DNA of 64,000 nucleotides from assembly GCF_003269065.1 (NCBI RefSeq), contig NZ_QLTA01000003.1, forward strand, positions 124,001 through 188,000, read 5' to 3'. Numbering within the stretch: position 1 is the stretch's first letter; every line of letters begins with the position of its first letter. This DNA comes from Paracidovorax anthurii (GTDB lineage: Bacteria; Pseudomonadota; Gammaproteobacteria; Burkholderiales; Burkholderiaceae_C). Under the pieces are notes generated by a model. That model did no database searches, was not told where the DNA came from, and worked only from the letters and a program-made list of their open reading frames with translations. Shown piece by piece: positions 32,442-42,535 of the stretch. A program made the position numbers and the translations under genes.

Positions 32442-33731
32442 TCAGCTCCAGGCGTGGAAAGGGGGCTTGACGCCGTTCAGGTAGTAGTTGCCCACGATGG
32501 CGTATTTCCACCGCACGGGATCGTGCAGCGTGTGCGTGCGCGCGTTGCGCCAGTGGCGGTCCAGGTGGTACTGGCCCAGCGTGGAGCGCGTGCCGGCCAG
32601 CTCGAACAGCTTGTTGGTGGCCTGCAGGGCGATCTCGGTGGAGAGCACCTTCACCTCGGCCACGGCGATCTGGGCCTCGGCCACGGTGCCGGCTTCCGGC
32701 GCGGCCAGCGCGCGGTCGATGGCGCGGCCGGCGCGCTCCAGCAAAGCCTCGCTCGCATGCAGGCGGATCTGCAGGTCGCCCACCGCCTGGATGGTGTAGG
32801 GGTCTTCGGCGGCCGTGTCGCGCTGGCTGTCCACCCAGGGCCGGGTCTTGGTGCGCACGAAGTCCAGCGTGTCGGCGATCGCATCGCGGGCGATGCCCAC
32901 GTCGATCGCGGCCTGGATGATCTGGAAGATGGCGCCGTCCGCGGAGGGGCGGTCGTAGCCTTTCCAGGCCGGTACGAGATGCGTTTTGGGCACGCGCACC
33001 TGGTCGATGAGCACCGTGCCGCTCAGCGTGGTGCGCTGGCCGAAGCTGCTCCAGTCGTCGATCACCGCCAGGCCGGGCGCGTCCCGCTCCGCGATGGCGT
33101 ACCAGGCACGGCCCTGCGCGTCGTTGGCCACGATGGGCACGTAGTGGGCCAGCAATGCGCCGCTGGAGTAGAACTTGCGGCCGCTCACCACCACGTGGTC
33201 GCCATCCTCGACGAAGCGTGTCTCGAAGTCGGCGGCCCGCCGGGAGCCCGATTCGGAGAACGCATTGCCGAAGCGCGCGCCCGCGAGGATTTCCCGGAAC
33301 AGCAACTGCTGCTGCGCCGCGTCCGAGACCGTGCGGATCGCGGCCACGATGCCCAGGTGGTTCTGGGTGACCTGGCCGATGGAGGGGTCGGCCGCCGAGA
33401 TGATCGCGATCACCTCGGCCAGCGTGGCGTAGGACACCTCGGCGCCGCCGTGGGCTCGGGGTACGTTGATGGCCCAGAGCCCGCTCTGGGAGTAGGCATC
33501 GATTTCCTCCACCGGCCACAGCCGGTCGCGGTCGCGCAGCGCGGCGCCCTGGCGCAGGCGCTCCGCCAGTTGGCGGGCCACGGCGATGGCTTCGGCATCG
33601 TCCTGGATCACGTGGGCGGGCACCGGGCTGCGGGGCAGGCCCGGCACGGGCTTGCCGGGCGAGTGGGCTGCCTGCAGGGCGTGCGGGCGGATCGGTTGTT
33701 CGGTGGCAGGGCTCTGGAGCACGGCGGACAT
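32442..33731 (-). CDS. sfnB: SfnB-family flavin oxidoreductase (sulfur acquisition)
   Basis: 429 residues with a strong AGGAGG site before the ATG at 33731. It belongs to the acyl-CoA dehydrogenase superfamily: helical N-terminal domain, beta domain (GNAFSESGSRR, VSGRKFYSSGAL) and C-terminal helical domain ending with [19 protein letters not shown], a motif typical of SfnB/DszC-like flavoproteins rather than true acyl-CoA dehydrogenases. In pseudomonads SfnB supports growth on dimethyl sulfone. It sits between the binding protein and LivF genes. Confidence 0.88.
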   Translation of the reverse strand: MSAVLQSPATEQPIRPHALQAAHSPGKPVPGLPRSPVPAHVIQDDAEAIAVARQLAERLRQGAALRDRDRLWPVEEIDAYSQSGLWAINVPRAHGGAEVSYATLAEVIAIISAADPSIGQVTQNHLGIVAAIRTVSDAAQQQLLFREILAGARFGNAFSESGSRRAADFETRFVEDGDHVVVSGRKFYSSGALLAHYVPIVANDAQGRAWYAIAERDAPGLAVIDDWSSFGQRTTLSGTVLIDQVRVPKTHLVPAWKGYDRPSADGAIFQIIQAAIDVGIARDAIADTLDFVRTKTRPWVDSQRDTAAEDPYTIQAVGDLQIRLHASEALLERAGRAIDRALAAPEAGTVAEAQIAVAEVKVLSTEIALQATNKLFELAGTRSTLGQYHLDRHWRNARTHTLHDPVRWKYAIVGNYYLNGVKPPFHAWS

Positions 33732-33778
33732 GGCGGATTCCTCCTGAAGGTGAGCGGGGGTGAAGGGAAGCGGGGGGA

Positions 33779-35092
33779 TCAGTCCTCGATGCGCTGGCGC
33801 ACCGCGAGCTTCTTCTCCCTGGCATAGGCCTCGGAAGATTTCTCGATCAGCGGGCGCAGCAGCTTCCAGTCGGGCGCGATCCAGTCCGACACCACCTTCC
33901 ACTGCCGGCCATCCCACTGCTGGAAGGCCACGCGGCCGTTGCCTTCGTGGTTGTCCCAGGTCACGTGGATGGAGTGGAAAAGGCCCTTGGCACCGAGCGC
34001 GGCGGCGCGTGCCTCGTCGATCCGCAGGTTCTCGAAGCCCCAGCGCACCTCGTCGCCCGTGAGCGTGCGCTTGCCGAATTTCGCCTGCGCGATGCGCACG
34101 GCCTCGACGTTGAGGATGCCGTTGAGCACGCCCAGGTTGTGATAGACGCTGCCGATGCGCTTGGCGTCTTCCAGGTTGCCCTTGCCCGCGGCGTACACGG
34201 TCTTCTGGATCTCCTGCAGCACCGGGTACTGCGTGCCGGCGGCCACGGTGGTGATGGCCGTGTAGCCCTTGGCGGCATCGCCGGCGGGGATCACGTCTTC
34301 CTCGGAGTTGGACCAGACGTTGCCGATGATGCGTGCGGCCGTGAAGCCCGTCTTCTGCGCCGTCTTCAGCGCCACCGGGTTCATCACGCCCCAGCCGCGC
34401 AGCACCACGTAGTCGGGCTTGGCCCGGCGGATGGCGAGCCATTGCGACTGCTGCTCGTTGCCCGGGTGCGGCACCTCGATCTGCTGCAGCGTGAAGCCGT
34501 ACTGTTTTGCCAGCAGTTCGTAGATCGGGATCGTTTCCTTGCCGTAGGGCGAGCCGTGGTAGAGCACCACGATCTTCTTGCCCTTGAGTTTCTCGGCGCC
34601 GCCTTCCTTGCCGGCGATGTAGTTCACGATGCCCGAGGTCTCGCTGTAGGGGTTGAGCAGCAGCGGGAACACGTACTTGAACACGCGGCCGTCGGTGGTA
34701 TCGGTGCGGCCGTGGTTGATGGTGACCAGCGGCACCTTGTCGGCGGTCACGCGGTCCAGCATGGCGTAGGCGATGCCCACCGAGAGCGGGTTCCACGCGG
34801 CGATGCCGGGGAGCGTCTTGAGGCGCTCATACACCTCCACGCCGCGCTCCACCTCGTACTGCGTCTCGCCTTCGGTCCAGGTCAGCCTGACGCCACCCAC
34901 GCCGCCGTCGCGCAGGTTCACGAGGTTCAGGTAGTCGATGAAGCCCCCGAAAAAGCCCGTGCCCCCGGCGGCATACGGGCCCACCCGGTAACTCTGCAGG
35001 GGGAAGAACTGCTCGTCGGCCTGGGCCGCCAGCGCGGTGAGGGCCACGGTGGCAGCCATGGCGGCGGTGCGCAGGTGCTGGAGAAAACGCAT
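33779..35092 (-). CDS. Liv-type periplasmic substrate-binding protein
   Basis: 437 residues from the ATG at 35092 (MRFLQHLRTAAMAATVALTALAAQA), which carries a Sec signal peptide cleaved near residue 25. The mature part is a type I periplasmic binding fold (FFGGFIDYLNLVNLRDGG, KKIVVLYHGSPYGKE, DEVRWGFENLRIDEA). An organosulfur ligand (sulfone or sulfonate) is inferred only from the operon with sfnG, msuE and sfnB. Confidence 0.9.
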   Translation of the reverse strand: MRFLQHLRTAAMAATVALTALAAQADEQFFPLQSYRVGPYAAGGTGFFGGFIDYLNLVNLRDGGVGGVRLTWTEGETQYEVERGVEVYERLKTLPGIAAWNPLSVGIAYAMLDRVTADKVPLVTINHGRTDTTDGRVFKYVFPLLLNPYSETSGIVNYIAGKEGGAEKLKGKKIVVLYHGSPYGKETIPIYELLAKQYGFTLQQIEVPHPGNEQQSQWLAIRRAKPDYVVLRGWGVMNPVALKTAQKTGFTAARIIGNVWSNSEEDVIPAGDAAKGYTAITTVAAGTQYPVLQEIQKTVYAAGKGNLEDAKRIGSVYHNLGVLNGILNVEAVRIAQAKFGKRTLTGDEVRWGFENLRIDEARAAALGAKGLFHSIHVTWDNHEGNGRVAFQQWDGRQWKVVSDWIAPDWKLLRPLIEKSSEAYAREKKLAVRQRIED

Positions 35093-35139
35093 GGAAAGAC
35101 TCCTGGAAGGATGGAAGAGCGGAAGCGGGGGAATGGAAA

Positions 35140-36228
35140 TCAATGGGGAGGCGTGATGCCGAGGCGCCGCGACAGCGCCTTGCGGGCCCGCGTCCAGAGC
35201 GCGGCCAGCCCGTCGGGCTCGGCGATGAGGAAGCCGATGATCAGCAGGCCCAGCACGATGCGCTGGCTCATCTCCAGCACGCCGGAATCGAACACGCCCC
35301 CGAGCGCCCAGCCGCCCAGGCGCGAGAGCAGCAGCGGCAGCACCACCATGAGGGCCGCGCCGAGGAAGGCGCCACGGATCGTGCCCAGGCCGCCGAGGAT
35401 CACGATGAACAGGATCTGGAACGATCGGTCCAGGTTGAAGCCCGCGGGCTCCACGGTGCGCAGGTACACGAAGGCCCACAGCACTCCGGCCACGCCCACG
35501 ATGAAGGACGACATCGCGAACGCCAGCAGCTTGGTGCGCAGCACCGGGATGCCGATCACGCGTGCGGCCAGTTCGTTGTCGCGCACGGCGACGAAATGCT
35601 GGCCGGTGCGCGTGGCCACGAGCCGCCAGGCGGCGGCGGTGAGTACCGCCACCACGGTGAGTGTGAACAGGTAGCGCGCGGCCGGCGTGTCGAAGACCCA
35701 CGGGCCCACGCGCAGCTCCGGCGCATCGATCACCCCCGAGCTGCTGTGGTTCGTGAACCAGCCGAATCGGGTCAGGACCCACTGCACGAAGAACTGCGCG
35801 GCCAGCGTGGAGACGGCGAGGTAGAAGCCGCGCAGCCGCAGGCTCGGCAGGCCGAAGAGGAGCCCGACGGCCGTGGCGCACAGGCCGCCCAGCGCCATGC
35901 TGGCCAGCAGCGGCAGGCCGGACACGCGCAGGTGGATGTTGTAGGTGGCGAAGGCGCCCACCGCCATGAAGGCCGCCGTGCCCAGGGAGAGCTGGCCGGC
36001 ATAGCCGGTGAGCAGGTTGAGGCCCACGCCGGCGAGCGACAGCGCCAGGAAGGGAATGAGGATGGCGTCGAACCAGTAGGGCGTGGCCAGTGCGGGCACG
36101 AGCCCGTAGGCCAGCGCCAGCACCGCAGCAGCCGGCAGCCAGCGCGGCGTGCGCGCCCTGGCGCGGTGGGGGGCGCAGGCCGGGAGGGCGGGAGGTCGTG
36201 GCACGTCGGACGGCAGGATGGCGCTCAT
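35140..36228 (-). CDS. livM: Liv-type ABC transporter permease (LivM)
   Basis: 362 residues with about ten membrane helices after a Pro/Arg-rich N-terminus. The LivM signature is seen in NLLTGYAGQLSLGTAAFMAVGAF, VRDNELAARVIGIPVLRTKLLAF and VILGGLGTIRGAFLGAAL. It pairs with LivH, whose stop codon lies 6 nt upstream of this start. Confidence 0.94.
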   Translation of the reverse strand: MSAILPSDVPRPPALPACAPHRARARTPRWLPAAAVLALAYGLVPALATPYWFDAILIPFLALSLAGVGLNLLTGYAGQLSLGTAAFMAVGAFATYNIHLRVSGLPLLASMALGGLCATAVGLLFGLPSLRLRGFYLAVSTLAAQFFVQWVLTRFGWFTNHSSSGVIDAPELRVGPWVFDTPAARYLFTLTVVAVLTAAAWRLVATRTGQHFVAVRDNELAARVIGIPVLRTKLLAFAMSSFIVGVAGVLWAFVYLRTVEPAGFNLDRSFQILFIVILGGLGTIRGAFLGAALMVVLPLLLSRLGGWALGGVFDSGVLEMSQRIVLGLLIIGFLIAEPDGLAALWTRARKALSRRLGITPPH

Positions 36229-36234
36229 GGCGGT

Positions 36235-37131
36235 TCACACCCTTTCCACCAGGCGCTGGCCGAACAGCCCGCGCGGTCGCACCAGCAGGCACAGCAAGGC
36301 CACGGCATAGGCGAACCAGCCCTCGATGCCGCCGCCGACGGCGGGGCCCAGGTACACCTCGGCCAGCTTCTCCAGCGCACCCAGGAGCAGGCCGCCCACG
36401 ATGGCGCCCGCGACCGAATCGAAGCCGCCCAGCACCAGCACGGGCAGGGCCTTGAGCACCACGAGCGAGAGCGAGAACTGCACCCCCAGGCGGGCACCCC
36501 ACAGCAGGCCGGCGACGAGCGCGATCACGCCCGCGGCGGCCCACACGGCCGCCCAGACGCGCGGCAGGCGCAGGCCCACGGCGAGCGCGGCGAAGGTGTC
36601 GTCCGCCACGGCGCGGAAGGCGAGGCCGGTGCGTGTGAAGCGGAAAAAGGCCGAGAGCAGGGCCACCACGATGCCCGCGCACGCGGCGGCCACGAGATCG
36701 AAGCGCGATACCAGCACGCCCGCGACGTCGAGCGGCCGGTCCTCGATGCCCAGATCCAGCGCATGCACCTGCGTGCCCCAGGCGAGCTGCGCCACGCCCT
36801 CGATCACGTAGGACAGGCCCAGCGTGGCCACGAACAGCGTCATCGGCGAGCGGTTGGCCAGCGGGCGCAGCACGGCGCGTTCGATGGCCAGGCCCAGCAG
36901 CACCATCAGCGCGAGGGTGGCGGCGAGCGCCAGGGCGAAGGGCGCTCCGCGCTCAACGAGGCTCACGAAGGTCAGCGCCGCCAGCAAGAGCTGCGCGCCC
37001 TGCGCGAAGTTGAGCACGCCGGAGGTCTTGTAGATCAGCACGAAGCCGATGGCCACGAGCGCGTACATCACGCCCGAGAGCAGGCCGCCCACGAGCACTT
37101 CGGCGAAGAAGGCGATGTCCAGGTCCATCAT
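36235..37131 (-). CDS. livH: Liv-type ABC transporter permease (LivH)
   Basis: 298 residues, about eight membrane helices. LivH features are GVMYALVAIGFVLIYKTSGV, NFAQGAQLLLAA and PVLVLGGFDSVAGAIVGGL. The ATG at 37131 overlaps the livG stop (ATGA), so translation is coupled; a second ATG follows directly. Confidence 0.94.
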   Translation of the reverse strand: MMDLDIAFFAEVLVGGLLSGVMYALVAIGFVLIYKTSGVLNFAQGAQLLLAALTFVSLVERGAPFALALAATLALMVLLGLAIERAVLRPLANRSPMTLFVATLGLSYVIEGVAQLAWGTQVHALDLGIEDRPLDVAGVLVSRFDLVAAACAGIVVALLSAFFRFTRTGLAFRAVADDTFAALAVGLRLPRVWAAVWAAAGVIALVAGLLWGARLGVQFSLSLVVLKALPVLVLGGFDSVAGAIVGGLLLGALEKLAEVYLGPAVGGGIEGWFAYAVALLCLLVRPRGLFGQRLVERV

Positions 37132-37931
37132 GCGCCCCCGCCGTCTTCCGTGGCGTGTTCCACGCCCAGGTAGGCGTCGATCACGGCGGGGTCGCTGCGC
37201 ACCTCGGCGGGCGTGCCGTCGGCGATCTTGCGGCCGTGGTCCAGCACGGCCACGCGGTCGGAGAGGCCGAGCACCACGCCGATGTCGTGCTCGATCAGCA
37301 GGATGGCGGTGCCGAAGCGGTCGCGCGCCGCGCGCACGAGCCGTGCCATGTCGCGTTTCTCGGCCAGCGTCATGCCGGCCATGGGCTCGTCCAGCAGCAG
37401 CAGGCGCGGCGCGGCTACCAGCGCGCGGGCCAGTTCCACGCGCTTTTGCAGCCCGTAGGGCAGGGTGGCCGCGGGGCGGTCGCGCACCACCTGCAGGTCC
37501 AGGAAGCTCAGCACCGCATCCGCCTGCGCGATGGCCTGGCGCCGGGCTTCGCGGGCGCCGGGCCATCCGGCCCATTGCCCGATCCAGGTGCCTTGCGGCG
37601 CCGTGCATCCCAGTGCCACGTTGTCGCGCACCGACAGCCCCCGGAACAGCGCCAGGTTCTGGAAGGTGCGCGCCACGCCGAGCCGCGCCAGGCGGTGCGT
37701 GGGCACGTGGGTGAACTCCGCTCCGTCCAGCCGGATGCGGCCCCGGTCGGGGCGGTACAGGCCGCAGACCACGTTGACCAGCGAGCTCTTGCCAGCGCCG
37801 TTGGGACCGATGACGGCGCGGATCTCCGCGGGCGCGATGTCCAGGTCGATGCCCGACAGCGCCTTCACGCCGCCGAAGGCCAGGTCGATGTGCCGCAGCT
37901 GCAGCACGGGGGGAGGGGGGGGCGATGCCAT
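37128..37931 (-). CDS. livG: Liv-type ABC transporter ATP-binding protein (LivG)
   Basis: 267 residues. Walker A GPNGAGKSS, ABC signature region LPYGLQKRVELARALV, Walker B LLLLDEPMAGMTLAEK and the LivG-type C-terminus (EVRSDPAVIDAYLGVE). Its ATPase partner livF is at the far end of the operon. The stop overlaps livH. Confidence 0.93.
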   Translation of the reverse strand: MASPPPPPVLQLRHIDLAFGGVKALSGIDLDIAPAEIRAVIGPNGAGKSSLVNVVCGLYRPDRGRIRLDGAEFTHVPTHRLARLGVARTFQNLALFRGLSVRDNVALGCTAPQGTWIGQWAGWPGAREARRQAIAQADAVLSFLDLQVVRDRPAATLPYGLQKRVELARALVAAPRLLLLDEPMAGMTLAEKRDMARLVRAARDRFGTAILLIEHDIGVVLGLSDRVAVLDHGRKIADGTPAEVRSDPAVIDAYLGVEHATEDGGGA

Positions 37932-37966
37932 GGCGGTGCGAGGGCGTGCGGTCGCCGTGCGGGGCC

Positions 37967-39088
37967 TCAGGCCACGGCCTCCAGCGCGGGCTGCCGCGCC
38001 GCCGCGCCCTGGCGGGCCTCCAGTTCGCGCACTAGCGGCAGCACCTTGCGCCCGAAGTACTCCACCTCCTCGATGAAGTGCAGGAAGCCCGTCAGCACCA
38101 GGTCCACGCCGATGGCTTTCAGGGCCACGATGCGCTCGGCGATCTGCTGCGGCGTGCCGATGAGGTTGGTGCGGAAGCCGTCGTTGTATTGAACGAGGTC
38201 CTCGAAGGTGGATTTCGCCCAGTTGCCTTCCCCTTCCGGCGAAGCCTTGCCCGCCTGCTTCACCGCGTCGCCGAAGGCATTCACCGCCTCCACGTGCGCG
38301 TGCCGGAGGATGTCCTGCAGCACCGCCTGGGCCTCTTCCTCGGTATCGCGCGCGATCACGAAGGCGTTCACGCCGATGCGCACGGTGTGACCGTTGGCCC
38401 GGGCCTTGGCCTGGATGTCGTCGATCTGGGCCTTCAGGCCCTCGGGCGTGTTGCCGTTGGTGAAGTACCAGTCCGACACGCTGGCCGCGTTGTCGCGCGC
38501 GGCGCGCGAGCTGCCGCCCTGGAAGATTTCCGGGTGGGGCTTTTGCAGCGGCTTGGGGCTCAGCGTGTAGTCGTTGAAGCGGTAGAAGTCGCCCTTGAAG
38601 GTGAAGTTGTCCTGCGTCCAGATGCCCTTGAGCGCGCGGATGAATTCGTTGGAGCGGCGGTAGCGCTCGTCGTGCTCCAGCCAGTGCTCGCCGATGGCGG
38701 TGAACTCGCCCTTGAACCAGCCGCTCACTACGTTGATGGCGATGCGGCCGCCCGAGATGTGGTCGATGGTGGCGATCTGCTTGGCCACCACGGCCGGGTG
38801 CCAGGGGCCGGGCAGGATGGCGGCCAGCACCTTCAGTGTGGTGGTGGCGTGCAGCAGGGCCTGGCTGAACGACACGGACTCGTGCTGGTACTCCGCGCCG
38901 TAGCCCGCGGTGAAGCGGATCTGGCTCAGCGCGTATTCGAAGCCGGCCTTCTCGGCCGCCACGGCCAGCCGCTGGTTGTATTCCAGGCTCCAGTCGGTGC
39001 GCTGCGGGATGGTGCTCACGACCAGGCCGCCGCTGACGTTCGGGACCCAGTAGGCGAATTTGACGGGTTCGGTGCGGTGGGTGCTCAT
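37967..39088 (-). CDS. sfnG: Dimethyl-sulfone monooxygenase (FMNH2-dependent, SfnG)
   Basis: 373 residues of the luciferase-like flavin monooxygenase fold. The stretches VKFAYWVPNVSGGLVVS, FTAGYGAEYQHESVSFSQAL, INVVSGWFKGEF and FQGGSSRAARDNAA are those of the SfnG group, which cleaves dimethyl sulfone to methanesulfinate using FMNH2 and oxygen. The FMN reductase gene msuE lies just upstream in the operon. The exact substrate could also be another short sulfone or sulfonate. Confidence 0.92.
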   Translation of the reverse strand: MSTHRTEPVKFAYWVPNVSGGLVVSTIPQRTDWSLEYNQRLAVAAEKAGFEYALSQIRFTAGYGAEYQHESVSFSQALLHATTTLKVLAAILPGPWHPAVVAKQIATIDHISGGRIAINVVSGWFKGEFTAIGEHWLEHDERYRRSNEFIRALKGIWTQDNFTFKGDFYRFNDYTLSPKPLQKPHPEIFQGGSSRAARDNAASVSDWYFTNGNTPEGLKAQIDDIQAKARANGHTVRIGVNAFVIARDTEEEAQAVLQDILRHAHVEAVNAFGDAVKQAGKASPEGEGNWAKSTFEDLVQYNDGFRTNLIGTPQQIAERIVALKAIGVDLVLTGFLHFIEEVEYFGRKVLPLVRELEARQGAAARQPALEAVA

Positions 39089-39134
39089 GGTGAAGGCTCC
39101 TCGGGGGTGGGGCGATGCGGTGCGGGAAGGGATG

Positions 39135-39719
39135 TCAGGCCACGGCGGCCAGCGCGGGGCGGCGGGGGGCGGACTCCGCGATGCCGGCGCGCAGCAACGG
39201 CACGGCGCGCTCCACCGCCAGGGCGGCGCGGGCCAGCAGGGCTGGGTCGGTGAGGCGGTAGTCGGTGAAGTCCCTGTCGGTGCCGTACACCCCCAGGGGC
39301 AGGGTGCGGGCCTGGAAGAAGCTGAAGAGCGGCCGCAGCTGGTGGTCGATCACCAGCGCATGGCGCTCGCTGCCACCCGTGGCCGCCAGCAGCACCGGCA
39401 CGTCCACCAGGGCCTCGTGGTGCACGAAGTCGAAGAAATGCTTGAACAGGCCCGAGTAGGTGGCGCGGTACACGGGGCTGCCCACCACCAGCACGTCGGC
39501 CTGCTCGACGGCGGCGATGTCGGCTTCCACCTCGGGCGGCAACTGGTTGCGGTGCAGGGCCCCCGCGAGGCGCGGGCCGACGGTGCCCAGCTCGATCGTG
39601 CGCACGCGGACCGGCACGGCATCGCCGATCCTCTCCACGAGGTGTTCAACGAGCGCGAGCGTGCGCGAGGGGCGTTGCAGGCTGCCGGAGACGGCGACGA
39701 GGTTCAGTGTGCGGGCCAT
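39135..39719 (-). CDS. msuE: NADH/NADPH-dependent FMN reductase (MsuE/SsuE type)
   Basis: The start at 39719 (MARTLNLVAVSGSLQRPSRT) gives 194 residues. The flavodoxin-like fold shows the FMN phosphate loop SGSLQRPSRT and LVVGSPVYRATYSGLFKHFFD, typical of MsuE/SsuE. It supplies FMNH2 to SfnG and SsuD. First gene of the eight-gene operon, behind a sigma-54 promoter at 39781-39796. Confidence 0.92.
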   Translation of the reverse strand: MARTLNLVAVSGSLQRPSRTLALVEHLVERIGDAVPVRVRTIELGTVGPRLAGALHRNQLPPEVEADIAAVEQADVLVVGSPVYRATYSGLFKHFFDFVHHEALVDVPVLLAATGGSERHALVIDHQLRPLFSFFQARTLPLGVYGTDRDFTDYRLTDPALLARAALAVERAVPLLRAGIAESAPRRPALAAVA

Positions 39720-39780
39720 GATGATCCATTCGTTCCTGTGGAAGAAGAAGGCACCGCGGCGCGGTGTCCTGCCTTCACTC

Positions 39781-39796
39781 AGCAGCTTGCGTGCCA
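39781..39796 (-). promoter_or_regulatory. Sigma-54 (-24/-12) promoter of the msuE-sfnG-liv-sfnB operon
   Basis: On the minus strand TGGCACG-CAAG-CTGCT, with the invariant GG and GC separated by exactly 10 nt, one mismatch from TGGCACG-N4-TTGCT. The start of transcription should be near 39770, about 50 nt before msuE. Confidence 0.75.
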
Positions 39797-39846
39797 ATGA
39801 TTTTTCTGATGTAAATCAATGACTTGGAGAATCGTCATCGCGTGAC

Positions 39847-39865
39847 TGCTGTGTGCTGCACAGCA
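39847..39865. promoter_or_regulatory. TGCTGTG dyad, possible activator site
   Basis: TGCTGTG-N5-CACAGCA, perfect, centred about 86 bp upstream of the inferred sigma-54 start, the usual distance for an enhancer-binding protein. The remainder of the 344-nt gap (39720-40063) contains a second CTGCTG-rich stretch (39865-39900) and no gene. Confidence 0.45.
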
Positions 39866-40063
39866 CGCTGCTGTGGTGCTGCTGCGGAGCCAGCAGTCCC
39901 GCGAAAAGCGCCCATGCTTATGCGCTTCCTGCAGCAGCTCCCGTTGCGGTTGCGTGGCCCTGCAAATGCAGCGGCCCGCGCGGGCTGCCTGGAAGCAGGC
40001 GCCCGCGCGGGCCGGGGGATCGGGTGGGGGCGTCGAGGCGGGCGCAGGGCCCGGCCCCGTGGT

Positions 40064-41248
40064 TCACGAATAGAACGAGGGATCGGGCCGCTGCGCGTGC
40101 AGGGCCCATTGCCCCAGTTCGCGGCGCTTGTAGTCGATCGGATCGTGCAGGGTGTGCACGCGCAGGTTGCGCCAGAAGCGGTCCATGCGCAGCGCTGCCG
40201 TGGTGGCGCGCGGCCCGGTCACCTCGAAAAGCCGGTGGGCCACGTCGAGCGCGGCACGACCCGCGGCCACCTTCGCGGCCGCCACGGCGACGGCCACGTC
40301 CCCGCGCGCCTCGGGCGTGAGCGCGAGCCCTTCGGCCCACGCCGCATCGAACAGCGCGCTGGCCTTCTGGGCCAGCAGGCGCGCGCCTTCCAGGGCCAGC
40401 CAGAAGTCGCCGTAGTGGCCCAGCAGGTACGGGTCTTCGCCGGCATGCTCCACGCCCGAGGCGTGCCAGGCGCGCGCATGCTGCAGGGTGAATCCGCGCG
40501 CCTCGGCCAGCGCGCCTTCGCCCAGCCCCAGGTACACATGGGCCAGCACCAGTTGGGCCAGCAGAGGGCGCAGGGCCGCGAAGGGCGAGGACAGCGGGCC
40601 AGGGTCGGCGAGCAGTTCGTGCGCATGGACGCGGACCTGCTCGAACGCCACGCTGCCGCTGTCGGTCTGCCGCTGGCCGATGTTGTCCCAGTCGCCCTGC
40701 ACCTGGATGCCCTCGCGGGCCGTGGGCACCACGGCGATGAGCAGCCGTCCCGCGCCGTCGAAGGCCGATGCGAGCAGCCGGTCGGAGTCGCCCGCGCCCG
40801 AGCAGAAGCTCTTGCGGCCCTGGAAGGTCCAGTGCCCCTCGGGTGCCTGCGTGGCGGTGGTGCCCCGGTCCAGCGGATTGAGCGCATTGCCCCAGAACCA
40901 CTGCTGCGCCACGGTCGCTTCGAGCCAGGGCTGCCACTGCGCCGGCTGGCCGAAGAGCTGTGCCGTGGCCAGCAGCAGGTGGTGGAAGCCGAAGACGTGC
41001 GCCACCGCGCTGTCCACGCGGGCGAAGCGCCGTACCGTGCCCAGCACCTCGCTCCAGGAGGCGCCCAGTCCGCCCAGGGTGGTGGGGATGGAGAGCGCGA
41101 GCAGGCCGCTTTCGCGCAGCAGCTGGCGTTCATGGAGCGGCACGCCGCCGGCCTGATCGCGCACGATGGCGGTGGCGGCGAGCGCGGCGGCCACCTTGTC
41201 CTGTGCGCCATGCCAGTCCCTGCGGGCTTCGGAGGCGAAGTGTTTCAT
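40064..41248 (-). CDS. SfnB-like flavin monooxygenase/acyl-CoA dehydrogenase-like protein
   Basis: 394 residues from the ATG at 41248, which overlaps the ssuD stop (ATGA). The [41 protein letters not shown] and [14 protein letters not shown] segments and the C-terminal [17 protein letters not shown] mark it as a DszC/SfnB-like flavoprotein. It is clearly a paralogue of the protein at 42722 and of SfnB at 32442. Likely an FMNH2-using oxygenase acting on an organosulfur compound with SsuD. Confidence 0.85.
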   Translation of the reverse strand: MKHFASEARRDWHGAQDKVAAALAATAIVRDQAGGVPLHERQLLRESGLLALSIPTTLGGLGASWSEVLGTVRRFARVDSAVAHVFGFHHLLLATAQLFGQPAQWQPWLEATVAQQWFWGNALNPLDRGTTATQAPEGHWTFQGRKSFCSGAGDSDRLLASAFDGAGRLLIAVVPTAREGIQVQGDWDNIGQRQTDSGSVAFEQVRVHAHELLADPGPLSSPFAALRPLLAQLVLAHVYLGLGEGALAEARGFTLQHARAWHASGVEHAGEDPYLLGHYGDFWLALEGARLLAQKASALFDAAWAEGLALTPEARGDVAVAVAAAKVAAGRAALDVAHRLFEVTGPRATTAALRMDRFWRNLRVHTLHDPIDYKRRELGQWALHAQRPDPSFYS

Positions 41249-42417
41249 GGCAATGCGGCCTCCGTGGCGGAGGTGTGGGTGTGCGGCTCCGTGGGCGGCA
41301 GTATGTCGTTGGCGATCATTTCGCCGAAGGGGCCGGTGATGTGTGCCTGGCCTGCGGGGCGTTGCGAGGCGATCGGCAGCAGTGGAAAGAGCAGTTCGGC
41401 CACGCGGTAGGCCTCCTCCAGGTGCGGATAGCCCGAGAAGATGAAGGTCTCGATGCCCAGGTCCGCGTATTCCCGCATGCGCGCGGCGATCTCGTGCGGG
41501 TCGCCCACCAGGGCCGTGCCCGCGCCGCCGCGCACCAGGCCCACGCCGGCCCACAGGTTGGGCGACACCTCCAGCCGGTCGCGGCGTCCGCCGTGCAGTG
41601 CCGACATGCGGCGCTGTCCCACGGAATCGAAGCGCGCGAAGGCCTTCTGTGCGGCGGCGATGGTGTCGTCGGTCACGTGGGAGATCAGCGCGTCGGCGGC
41701 CTGCCATGCGGCCTCGCGGGTTTCCCGCACGATCACGTGCAGCCGGATACCGAAGCGCAGCGTGCGCCCGTGCCGCGCGGCCGCGGCCCGCGCGCGGGCG
41801 ATCTTGTCGGCCACGTCGGCGGGGGGCTCGCCCCAGGTGAGGTAGACGTCCACCTGCTCGCCGGCCAGGGCCACGGCCTCGTCGGACGATCCCCCGAACC
41901 ACAGCGGCGGATGGGGTTTCTGCACCGGCGGATAGAGGGCCTTGGCGTTTTCCACGCGCAGATGGCGCCCCTCGAAATCCACCGTTTCGCCGGCCGCCAC
42001 GCGGCGCCAGATGCGCAGGAACTCGTCGGTGAGCGCATAGCGCTCGGCATGGTCCAGGAAGCTGCCGTCGCCGCGCTGCTCGTCCGGATCGCCGCCCGTG
42101 ACCACGTTGAGCAGCAGGCGCCCCTGCGAGAAGCGGTCGAGCGTGGCGGCCTGGCGCGCCGCCACGGTGGGCGAGACGATGCCCGGGCGGATGGCCACGA
42201 GGAACTTGAGCCGCTCGGTCAGCGGCGCGAGCGATGCGGCCACCACCCAGGCATCCTCGCAGGAGCGGCCGGTGGGGATGAGCACGCCTTCGTAGCCCAG
42301 TTCGTCCGCGGCCTGGGCGATCTGCTTGAGGTAGTGGTGGCTCACGGTGCGGGCGCCCTGCGCGGTGCCCAGGTAGCGGCTGTCGCCGTGGGTGGGAAGG
42401 AACCAGAAGACTTGCAT
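41245..42417 (-). CDS. ssuD: FMNH2-dependent alkanesulfonate monooxygenase
   Basis: 390 residues. [16 protein letters not shown], the active-site segment [13 protein letters not shown] (visible as [17 protein letters not shown]), [17 protein letters not shown] and [25 protein letters not shown], read as separate parts, match SsuD, which releases sulfite from alkanesulfonates. It is slightly longer than E. coli SsuD (381). The ssuABC transporter genes are not adjacent. Preceded by a sigma-54 promoter. Confidence 0.94.
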   Translation of the reverse strand: MQVFWFLPTHGDSRYLGTAQGARTVSHHYLKQIAQAADELGYEGVLIPTGRSCEDAWVVAASLAPLTERLKFLVAIRPGIVSPTVAARQAATLDRFSQGRLLLNVVTGGDPDEQRGDGSFLDHAERYALTDEFLRIWRRVAAGETVDFEGRHLRVENAKALYPPVQKPHPPLWFGGSSDEAVALAGEQVDVYLTWGEPPADVADKIARARAAAARHGRTLRFGIRLHVIVRETREAAWQAADALISHVTDDTIAAAQKAFARFDSVGQRRMSALHGGRRDRLEVSPNLWAGVGLVRGGAGTALVGDPHEIAARMREYADLGIETFIFSGYPHLEEAYRVAELLFPLLPIASQRPAGQAHITGPFGEMIANDILPPTEPHTHTSATEAALP

Positions 42418-42491
42418 GGTGGTGGGTGGGGATTCAGGAGGTTGCGCCGGCACGGGGCGTTGCGGGGATGGGGGACGACGCCACGGATGTC

Positions 42492-42506
42492 GCAGGGTCC
42501 GTGCCA
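42492..42506 (-). promoter_or_regulatory. Sigma-54 (-24/-12) promoter of ssuD unit
   Basis: On the minus strand TGGCACG-GACC-CTGC with GG and GC 10 nt apart, the same form as the msuE promoter. Transcription should start near 42480, about 63 nt before ssuD. Confidence 0.7.
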
Positions 42507-42535
42507 TGCGTTTTCCCTGGGAGCGCGGTCTGGTC